This document shows, in pieces, positions 1 to 5,268 of a stretch of DNA of 6,725 nucleotides. Where the stretch lies: assembly GCA_023436425.1 (NCBI GenBank), contig JAEZJD010000053.1:1-6725 (forward strand), in the 5' to 3' direction. The notes under the pieces are model-generated. The model was not told where the DNA came from, searched no databases, and saw only the letters and a program-made list of their open reading frames with translations. Within the stretch, counting starts at the first letter, position 1. Each line of letters opens with the position of its first letter. The stretch comes from Bacteroidota bacterium. GTDB lineage: Bacteria > Bacteroidota > Bacteroidia > Chitinophagales > Chitinophagaceae. The translations under genes were made by a program, and so were the position numbers.

Positions 1-458
1 GTCACATCCACATTATTGTCGGCGTGATGTACCGTGTGAAATTTCCACAGCGGTAAAACCTTGTGCTGTGTAATATGAACGAGCCAACCGCCGAAAAAAT
101 CCAGAACTAAAAATGATATAATAACTGTCATAAGACTGTTTGCGCCAGTCCAATAAACGATTCCAAATCCATTTTGCTTGCACCAGTCTGCCAGCAGAAC
201 GATCAGAAGTGCAAGAAGAGAGTGAATGATGAGGTGAATAATTGTAAAGCCAAAGTTTACCGCGGCGTGCCGAATCTTATTTTTTTTATAATGCGGCTGA
301 ATGAGCGGAATTGCCCCTTCAATAATCCAAAACAGCAATAACCCGACTACGAGAATTGCCATCCGCTCTACCGGCCGTTGATCAAGCGTGTCAAAGTAGT
401 TAACTAAGTTTTCCCACACAGAAACCAAGGTACGAGGAAAATAGTAATAGAATTGCAC
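1..458 (-). CDS. Sterol desaturase / fatty acid hydroxylase superfamily protein (N-terminal part, runs off left edge)
   Basis: Integral-membrane di-iron oxygenase of the fatty acid hydroxylase/sterol desaturase superfamily; the family hydroxylates or desaturates lipid or sterol-like substrates, but the substrate here cannot be told. The visible 152 residues hold two of the family's histidine clusters: HITQH at 128-132 (HxxxH) and FHTVHHAD at 140-147 (HxxHH), which bind the iron pair. The third cluster lies beyond the edge. Hydrophobic segments lie at about 33-53, 67-90 and 100-127, consistent with membrane helices. I chose the GTG at 458 because it opens MQFYYYFPRTLVSVWENLVNYF, with the tract FDTLDQRPVERM before the first helix as I recall for Bacteroidota homologues. 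The first ATG, at 362, would remove this conserved-looking tract. The gene begins 14 bases after the DUF2007 stop, so the two probably share a transcript. Family call is firm; the start is less certain. Confidence 0.85.
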   Translation of the reverse strand, partial: MQFYYYFPRTLVSVWENLVNYFDTLDQRPVERMAILVVGLLLFWIIEGAIPLIQPHYKKNKIRHAAVNFGFTIIHLIIHSLLALLIVLLADWCKQNGFGIVYWTGANSLMTVIISFLVLDFFGGWLVHITQHKVLPLWKFHTVHHADNNVDV

Positions 459-472
459 CGCAGGAGCGGGAT

Positions 473-685
473 CTATTTATCGCCATTAAGCAATTGTAGT
501 GCTCTTTCTGCTTGTGCCGCATGAACCATTAATTTCATGCCGCCGAGAGCAGGGCTTAGCAATGGATCAATGGTAATTGTATGTTCGTCTTTCAAATGAC
601 AATTTATGTTTTCTGATTGCAACATGCCTACGGCAATATTAGCTTCGATGTAATTGTCAAATGTTTTCAGCATCACATATTCCAT
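473..685 (-). CDS. DUF2007 domain protein (small putative signal-transducing protein)
   Basis: A 70-residue protein that is essentially one DUF2007 domain (Pfam calls it a putative prokaryotic signal-transducing protein; no defined biochemical role). Recognisable features are the opening VMLKTFDNYIEANIAVGML, the central INCHLKDEHTITIDPLLSPA, and the closing GGMKLMVHAAQAERALQLL. These suggest a compact alpha/beta fold with strand-helix-strand order. There is no signal peptide or membrane segment, so it should be cytoplasmic. The open frame continues upstream to 793, but residues before MEYVMLK do not resemble the family, and ATG 685 puts the domain at the very N-terminus as is usual. ATG 673 (MLKTF) is a second possibility. 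It sits between dnaN and the hydroxylase in the same direction; the 136-base gap to dnaN is room for its own promoter. Confidence 0.82.
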   Translation of the reverse strand: MEYVMLKTFDNYIEANIAVGMLQSENINCHLKDEHTITIDPLLSPALGGMKLMVHAAQAERALQLLNGDK

Positions 686-766
686 ATCCAAACATCTATT
701 TTGTTCTTCCGTTTCTATCGAGGAGGCAATTGGGAAGTAGCAGTGATTGAGCTTAAAGTCCGCAAT

Positions 767-775
767 CAAAAGGTA
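767..775 (-). promoter_or_regulatory. Candidate Bacteroidota-type -7 element upstream of the DUF2007 gene
   Basis: On the minus strand the sequence TACCTTTTG lies about 80 bases before the DUF2007 ATG. It approximates the Bacteroidota -7 consensus TAnnTTTG with one extra base in the spacer. A TTG lies about 15 bases upstream, closer than the usual spacing to the -33 element. This is a pattern match only; the gap between dnaN and this gene shows no other convincing promoter and no clear terminator hairpin. Confidence 0.2.
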
Positions 776-821
776 GGATGCAACCAGGAGCAACCCTATT
801 TAGATTAGAAGTCATTTCATC

Positions 822-1937
822 CTATTGATTGAGCATTAGCGGCATCACCAACATCAGGAGGTCTTCGTCGTCCTGCGCTTCCATCGGCCTGATAATTCCG
901 GCTTTGGTTGGCGTTGAAAGCTCCAGCCGCACCTCATTACTTTCCGCAGCGTTAAGCATTTCTATTAAAAACCTCGCGTTAAATGCAATGGTTATGTCTT
1001 CTCCGTCGTACTGACACTTCATTCGCTCATTCCCTTCGAAACTGAAATCAACGTCCTGAGCGGCAAGCTGCAGTTCGCTTCCATTTATCTGCAGCGCCAC
1101 TTGGTTGGTGCTCTTGTTGCTAAAAACACTCACACGGCGCAAAGCACCCTGGAAATCACTTTTTCCGATGATCATCTTATAAGGATTATCCGCAGGGATA
1201 ACGACTTTGTAATCGGGGAACCTTGCATCGATCAACCGGCAGCTCATTTGTGTGGTGCCGTGATTGACGAACAAGTGGTTGCTGTTATAGCTGATCGTTA
1301 CTTCTTCATCGCTGTCCGGCAAGGCCGATTTCAACAGGTTCAATGGCTTGCGCGGAACAATGAATGAATCTTGTTTTGGGCAGCTAACGTCTGTAAGTTT
1401 ATATCGTACCAAACGATGGGCATCTGTGGCCACAAACTGAATGAAATCCTTGTTTAGCTCAAAGTAAACTCCTGTCATTGCCGGACGCAAGTCGTCGTTG
1501 CTAACCGCAAACAAAGTTTTGTTAATTGCCGTGATCAGTTGCGAGGACGTCATTTTGAACGACGTGGTGTCATCGGCGGTTGGTTCTTTCGGAAAGTTGT
1601 CGGGATTTTCTCCCATGATCTTGTACTTGCCATTGTCGCTCGTAATCTCGATGCCAAAGTTCTTATCTATGTTAAACGTAAGTGGCTGCTCAGGAATGTT
1701 CTTGAGCGAGTCCAGCAGGATCTTTGAGGGGATGCAAACCTTGCCGCTTTCCTTCGACTCCACTTGTAATCGAATGCGCATTACCGTTTCAAGGTCGGTC
1801 GCCACCACAGTCAATTCTTTTTTATCCACTTCAAATAGAAAGTCTTCGAGAATTGGCAGAACCGTATTTGCATTGATGACTCCGGAAATATGTTGCAGTT
1901 GTTTTAGCAGTTGAGAGGACGAAGCAATAAATTTCAT
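822..1937 (-). CDS. dnaN: DNA polymerase III subunit beta (sliding clamp)
   Basis: Beta clamp: a dimeric ring that encircles DNA and tethers DNA polymerase III and other replication and repair factors. The protein is 371 residues, normal for the family, and three tandem clamp domains of about 120 residues can be laid out (about 1-118, 119-247, 248-371). Diagnostic motifs are NTVLPILEDF at 24-33, FVATDAHRLVRYK at 168-180, DARFPDYKVVIP at 237-248 and the C-terminal MLVMPLML at 362-369. The partner-binding pocket lies between domains 2 and 3 and uses residues in the last two motifs. The start at ATG 1937 gives MKFIASSSQLLKQLQ, the expected N-terminus. The frame stays open to 1982, but that would add 15 residues that do not look like clamp sequence. 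No frameshift or missing motif is seen. It is transcribed away from the large plus-strand operon, and dnaA is not in the window. Confidence 0.97.
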   Translation of the reverse strand: MKFIASSSQLLKQLQHISGVINANTVLPILEDFLFEVDKKELTVVATDLETVMRIRLQVESKESGKVCIPSKILLDSLKNIPEQPLTFNIDKNFGIEITSDNGKYKIMGENPDNFPKEPTADDTTSFKMTSSQLITAINKTLFAVSNDDLRPAMTGVYFELNKDFIQFVATDAHRLVRYKLTDVSCPKQDSFIVPRKPLNLLKSALPDSDEEVTISYNSNHLFVNHGTTQMSCRLIDARFPDYKVVIPADNPYKMIIGKSDFQGALRRVSVFSNKSTNQVALQINGSELQLAAQDVDFSFEGNERMKCQYDGEDITIAFNARFLIEMLNAAESNEVRLELSTPTKAGIIRPMEAQDDEDLLMLVMPLMLNQ

Positions 1938-1958
1938 GGAAGTTAATTTCGATAGAGG

Positions 1959-1966
1959 CGAAACTA
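1959..1966 (-). promoter_or_regulatory. dnaN: Weak candidate -7 element for dnaN
   Basis: The minus strand reads TAGTTTCG, one mismatch from the Bacteroidota -7 consensus TAnnTTTG, ending 21 bases before the dnaN ATG. No good TTG -33 element is found at the usual distance, and the leader would be very short. The same bases take part in a small hairpin (TTTCG at 1947-1951 against CGAAA at 1959-1963, 7-base loop). Kept only as a low-confidence candidate. Confidence 0.18.
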
Positions 1967-2019
1967 ATGATTTTTGGAACATTGTTTTTTAGTCTTTATT
2001 AACGTCATGTTTCCTGTTA

Positions 2020-2063
2020 TCAAGCAGGCGGGACGTAGCCTGTATGGGCGGCCTGCTATTTGA
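2020..2063. repeat. Inverted repeat with two alternative right arms in the divergent intergenic region
   Basis: GCAGGC at 2024-2029 can pair perfectly with GCCTGC at 2051-2056. It can also pair, with one G-T wobble, with GCCTGT at 2038-2043. The longer pairing can be extended outward by TCAA (2020-2023) against TTGA (2060-2063), with a three-base bulge. The element lies between the divergent dnaN and plus-strand operon starts, about 70 bases before ATG 2135. It is not followed by a T run on the plus strand, so it is not an obvious intrinsic terminator; an operator or leader structure is possible but unproven. Confidence 0.4.
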
Positions 2064-2134
2064 AGATGATTCTTCTAAAATTTCTTTTCACTTTTGCGCA
2101 GAAAACCGGACTAGTCGTACAAAGTGTTATTGGT

Positions 2135-3463
2135 ATGCTCGATAAACTATTTACCCGCACCAGGAAGAAACCAGATGATAAACACGTGGAAACCGGAATT
2201 TATTTTGGGCGATATTCTGACAATAACAAGACTGTCGAAAAGGTGGCCAACTGGAACACGGCCGAGGCATTGTTTAAAGAAAAGAAATACCACGAAAGCA
2301 TTGCAGCATTTTTTGATTATTTGAAGGATGATGCCACTGATAATGTTTTTCATCAGCGGCAGGGGACGAAGGGAGAATTTTACTTCTACCAGGGCTCGAA
2401 GGTGATTAGGGGAAAATATGATGAAAAAGACCTTGAAGCGGAAGCGCAGTTGGCTGTCATGCAAAATCATAGCGTTCCCGTAATGCGGCGGCTACTGGAA
2501 ATGAATTTCCATCTTTATTATAGTCGGTATGCTATGAATGAAGACACAGTTTCCATTTTATTTGATAGCGATATTGAGACGTGCAATCCCGGCAAACTTT
2601 ACTACGCACTTAAAGAACTGGCAACAAAAGCTGATAAGCAGGACGACTTGTTGGTTCACGATTTTGTTTCTTTAAAACCTGTGGATGTAGAACACATCGT
2701 TGAAATACCCGACGAAGAAAAGGAAGTGAAGTTTCGATACATGAAAAAATGGATAAAAGAAACTTTGGATTTAATCGAAACCATTGATGGCGACAAGTAC
2801 TCCGGAGGAATCGCTTACCTGCTGCTGGCCCTTGCGTACAGAATAGATTATTTGGTTCTGCCGGAAGGCAAGTTGTTGCTCGAGCTCGAAAAAATTGTGG
2901 AGGTCTATTTCAGAAAAGATGACAGGCTGCTTACGCAGAAAAACATGGAAATGATGGAGTGCTTCCAAAAATTTGCAGCAAAGGACAAGGAAGAAGTGTT
3001 CCCTTACCTGTTCCGTTCGAAGTACACATTTGCCATAGTGGCTCCGCAGAATTACAAAAGTGTTGCGGACGCTATTTACAACGCCAACCAGAATATAGGT
3101 TGGTACAAGGAAAATAAATTTTCTAAAATAGCAGCACAGATAAGCGAATATGGTTTTTCCTATTGTCAGTATTCCTACAGTTTGCCCAAACCGGTGTCAG
3201 AGCTATTCGCCATTTTCATGCAGATTAACTACAGCGATTTTTTCAATGAGCTTGGATTCGGGGATCAGCTATTCGATGTACAAACGGGCGATTACAACAA
3301 GGAAAAAATTATTGCAAGCGTTCAGGCTGTTGTTGAAAGATGGAAGCCAAAATATCCAGAGATCAGTTTCAACACGGAAAAACTGAAGTTTGATAATGAT
3401 GTAGCATTCAACCAAAGCTTCACCACTGAAGTTGAGTATTTAAATCTGGAAACCCGGTCATGA
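2135..3463 (+). CDS. Uncharacterised protein with TPR-like N-terminus and YbjN/type III chaperone-like domain
   Basis: Not a gene with a name I know. It is 442 residues from ATG 2135 (MLDKLFTRTRKKP), cytoplasmic in character, with no signal peptide. After a basic start and the segment IYFGRYSDNNKT comes a TPR-like helix pair at about 40-65 (WNTAEALFKEKKYHESIAAF). Residues about 71-178 resemble the YbjN/type III secretion chaperone-like fold: a short beta meander, then VPVMRRLLEMNFHL, then a strand, then LYYALKELATKADKQDDLL. The remaining 260 residues are mostly helical, rich in K, E and aromatics, with no motif I recognise. The neighbouring protease carries the same domain. This gene ends in an ATGA overlap with that protease, so the two are probably translationally coupled and act together. 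The frame is open upstream to TTG 2060 and ATG 2066, which would add a hydrophobic stretch (ILLKFLFTF...). I prefer 2135 because the charged MLDKLF start looks like a natural N-terminus. Function unknown; an adaptor or substrate-binding role is inference. Confidence 0.8.
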   Translation: MLDKLFTRTRKKPDDKHVETGIYFGRYSDNNKTVEKVANWNTAEALFKEKKYHESIAAFFDYLKDDATDNVFHQRQGTKGEFYFYQGSKVIRGKYDEKDLEAEAQLAVMQNHSVPVMRRLLEMNFHLYYSRYAMNEDTVSILFDSDIETCNPGKLYYALKELATKADKQDDLLVHDFVSLKPVDVEHIVEIPDEEKEVKFRYMKKWIKETLDLIETIDGDKYSGGIAYLLLALAYRIDYLVLPEGKLLLELEKIVEVYFRKDDRLLTQKNMEMMECFQKFAAKDKEEVFPYLFRSKYTFAIVAPQNYKSVADAIYNANQNIGWYKENKFSKIAAQISEYGFSYCQYSYSLPKPVSELFAIFMQINYSDFFNELGFGDQLFDVQTGDYNKEKIIASVQAVVERWKPKYPEISFNTEKLKFDNDVAFNQSFTTEVEYLNLETRS

Positions 3464-4560
3464 CAACCCAACAAATAATAGAACTATATAGACCTGCGAT
3501 TATTCAAATCGCTACGCAAAGCAGCACGGGTAGTGGCTTCTATTTAAAAGAGTATGATCTAATTGTAACAAATGAACACGTTGTCGGCAAAAATGCTGAA
3601 GTAACAATTGCGGGTAGGCTGTTTGATAAAAAAATTTCGCGTGTTTGGTACACAGACAAAAAACACGATCTGGCGTTTTTGCAATCTCCCCTTGATGTAC
3701 AACTTCCCGAAATAAGGCTAGGCAACTATAATGACGTCAAGGACGGAGAGGTGGTTGTCGCCATCGGTCATCCTTTTGGATTAAATTATACAGCCACACA
3801 AGGTGTCATTTCGAAGCACGATCGTATTCGCGAAGGCATGCGATACATTCAAATAGATGCCGCAATTAACCCCGGAAATTCAGGCGGTCCGCTGGTGAAT
3901 AAAAAGGGGGAAGTAATCGGAATAAATTCGTTTATCATTCGCGGAGGGGATAACCTGGGATTTGCGCTGCCGGTGGATGCATTGAGGAGCGCACTGGACT
4001 TATACAAACTCCACAAGGGGGAACCTTCTACTCGTTGTCACAGCTGCAACAACCTGGTCTTCCCGTCGAACATTGAAGCAACAAAGTATTGTCCATATTG
4101 CGGCACAGAAGTAAAGCTGCCGCAGTTGCCGGAGAGAGAAGCAAAACCTGTTGGCGTGGCAAAAACTGTGGAAGAAATTTTGACGGAACTGGGAAAAGAT
4201 GTGAAGCTCGCAAGAGACAGTACTAACAATTGGAGCGTGAAAGAGGGCGACGCAAAAATCAAGATTAACTACAATTCTGAAAATTATTTTGTGGCAGGTG
4301 ATGCCTACTTGTGCCAACTGCCGGCAGACACTGCACAGATAAAATCTCTCTATGAATTTCTTTTAAGGGAGAACTATCATTTGGATGGACTGGTTCTAAG
4401 TTGCGTTAAACAAAATATTGTGTTGTCTTGCATCATGTACGACCTCGATATGACCAAAGAAGCGGGCATTGAAATGTTTCGCGACCTGTTTAAAAAAGCA
4501 GATTACTACGATACTTTGCTGGAAGATATGTACGGATGTCAAAAACTTTTGGAAGAATAA
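3460..4560 (+). CDS. Trypsin-like (HtrA/S1C-type) serine protease with zinc ribbon and C-terminal YbjN-like domain
   Basis: A 366-residue predicted serine protease. The trypsin fold spans about 1-185. The catalytic triad is visible: His40 in VTNEHVVG, Asp70 in KKHDLAFLQ and Ser141 in NPGNSGGPLV. AIGHPFGL (101-108) and GFALPVDAL (167-175) are also typical of HtrA/DegP-like S1C enzymes. The PDZ domain that normally follows is absent. Instead there is a zinc ribbon (Cys193, Cys196, Cys211, Cys214: CHSC and CPYC) and, at about 252-360, a YbjN/type III chaperone-like domain (YEFLLRENYHL, then FRDLFKKADYYDTLL) matching the one in the upstream gene. There is no signal peptide or N-terminal helix, and a zinc ribbon suits the reducing cytoplasm, so an intracellular protease is likely. 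Its ATG overlaps the upstream stop in ATGA, and recX starts 10 bases after its own stop. Calling it DegP or HtrA would be misleading. Activity is well supported by the intact triad; target and role are unknown. Confidence 0.9.
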   Translation: MTTQQIIELYRPAIIQIATQSSTGSGFYLKEYDLIVTNEHVVGKNAEVTIAGRLFDKKISRVWYTDKKHDLAFLQSPLDVQLPEIRLGNYNDVKDGEVVVAIGHPFGLNYTATQGVISKHDRIREGMRYIQIDAAINPGNSGGPLVNKKGEVIGINSFIIRGGDNLGFALPVDALRSALDLYKLHKGEPSTRCHSCNNLVFPSNIEATKYCPYCGTEVKLPQLPEREAKPVGVAKTVEEILTELGKDVKLARDSTNNWSVKEGDAKIKINYNSENYFVAGDAYLCQLPADTAQIKSLYEFLLRENYHLDGLVLSCVKQNIVLSCIMYDLDMTKEAGIEMFRDLFKKADYYDTLLEDMYGCQKLLEE

Positions 4561-4570
4561 ATTCGATAAT

Positions 4571-5047
4571 GTGCAGACGAAACAGCTAACAAAAGAGCAG
4601 GCACTTCAAAAGTTGAAGCAGTATTGTCTTTATCAGGAACGGTGTCATTCTGAGGTGCGGCAAAAGTTATTTGACCTCAAAGTTTCGTCTCATTGGCACG
4701 ACGAAATAGTTACAGCGTTGACAGAGCGTGATTATTTGAACGAAGAACGGTTTGCGCAACAATTCGTCAGCGGAAAGTTTCGGCTAAAAAGATGGGGAAA
4801 GAAAAAAATTCAGCAAGGATTGCGTGAAAAGCAGGTGAGCATTTTTAATATCAAAGCAGCGATGAAATCCATCGATGACGACGCCTACGCTCAAAGGGTA
4901 AACAAGGAAGCCGAAAAGAAATTCAACTTGTTAAAGGGTGAGCAGTACTTGATCAGAAAAAAGAAAACAATGAACTACCTGATGCAAAAAGGCTACGAGG
5001 CAGACGCCATCAAAGCCGCATTGAAGGCCATAAAAACATCAACATGA
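4571..5047 (+). CDS. recX: Regulatory protein RecX
   Basis: RecX family protein, which in studied bacteria binds RecA filaments and limits (or modulates) recombinase activity. From GTG 4571 it is 158 residues, the usual length. Family signatures are the opening ALQKLKQYCLYQERCHSEVR (11-30), then ALTERDYLNEERFAQQFVSG (49-68) and FRLKRWGKKKIQQGLREK (70-87), and a third helical unit ending MNYLMQKGYEADAIKAAL (134-151). This fits three tandem three-helix modules. The frame is open back to ATG 4469, but that start lies inside the protease gene, and residues 1-34 of the long form are just out-of-frame protease sequence. The nearby ATG 4569 is in another frame and stops within six codons, so GTG is the only sensible start. 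It sits 10 bases after the protease stop and overlaps the next gene by ATGA. recA is not in the window. Confidence 0.92.
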   Translation: MQTKQLTKEQALQKLKQYCLYQERCHSEVRQKLFDLKVSSHWHDEIVTALTERDYLNEERFAQQFVSGKFRLKRWGKKKIQQGLREKQVSIFNIKAAMKSIDDDAYAQRVNKEAEKKFNLLKGEQYLIRKKKTMNYLMQKGYEADAIKAALKAIKTST

Positions 5048-5229
5048 AACAATTAACCGCAGTTATATTCTTCGTCTCGTTTTCGGTAATGGCACAGGAC
5101 TCCTCATCGGTAGTGGAGCCAAAGCAAAGCGGCGCGGACTACGACTTGTTGTGGATGGCTGTTGTGGGATTGGTCTTGCTGGTAGGCTTATACTTTCTTT
5201 TCAGAAGAACAAGACGTTTGAGAAATTGA
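5044..5229 (+). CDS. Small protein with signal peptide and one transmembrane segment
   Basis: A 61-residue protein with no family I recognise. Residues 1-17 look like a signal peptide (MKQLTAVIFFVSFSVMA, possible signal peptidase I cut before Gln18). Then comes a short polar, Ser/Glu-rich segment (18-34), a hydrophobic helix at about 35-53 (LLWMAVVGLVLLVGLYFLF), and a basic tail RRTRRLRN. If the signal peptide is cleaved, the mature protein has a short outside segment and a positively charged cytoplasmic tail. If not, it is a two-helix hairpin. Reality is supported by the ATGA overlap with the recX stop, the positive-inside charge pattern, and its place in a packed gene row. It ends immediately before the glycosyltransferase frame. 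It may assist the neighbouring membrane glycosyltransferase, but that is only proximity. Confidence 0.72.
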   Translation: MKQLTAVIFFVSFSVMAQDSSSVVEPKQSGADYDLLWMAVVGLVLLVGLYFLFRRTRRLRN

Positions 5230-5268
5230 TTGCTGCATAATCCACACTTTTGCACAAAGTTTTTTCAT

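Noticed and set aside
686..793. Upstream 36-residue extension of the DUF2007 frame
   Set aside because: It does not look like part of the domain, and ATG 685 gives the typical compact family length.
617..808. Plus-strand 63-residue frame opposite the DUF2007 gene
   Set aside because: Antisense to a recognisable DUF2007 domain, with no family resemblance or start context of its own.
829..1914. Several plus-strand frames (829-1014, 1101-1367, 1498-1914, 1539-1727) opposite dnaN
   Set aside because: dnaN is intact and conserved across its whole length; these are complementary-strand shadows.
2089..2096. CACTTTTG as a -7 promoter element for the plus-strand operon
   Set aside because: One mismatch from TAnnTTTG, but the only TTTG upstream (2059-2062) is about 26 bases away, too far for a -33 element.
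2124..3386. Frames 2124-2324 (+), 2147-2470 (-), 2771-2968 (-) and 3150-3386 (+) inside the chaperone-like gene
   Set aside because: They overlap a continuous 442-residue frame with recognisable domain features and show no protein-like signature.
4000..4317. Nested minus-strand frames opposite the protease C-terminus
   Set aside because: The plus strand encodes the zinc ribbon and YbjN-like domain here; three overlapping minus frames in different phases are typical of chance.
2345..4539. The protease pair as an anti-phage defence system
   Set aside because: Trypsin-like proteases do occur in conflict systems, but here the neighbours are dnaN, recX and envelope genes, with no nuclease, NTPase, recombinase or mobile-element signs, and nothing in the composition suggesting transfer.
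3460..4560. Assignment of the protease as DegP/HtrA
   Set aside because: The protease fold matches, but there is no signal peptide and no PDZ domain, so the orthologous name is not justified.
4469..4570. ATG 4469 as the recX start
   Set aside because: It would overlap the protease by 92 bases and add residues that are only an out-of-frame reading of the protease C-terminus.
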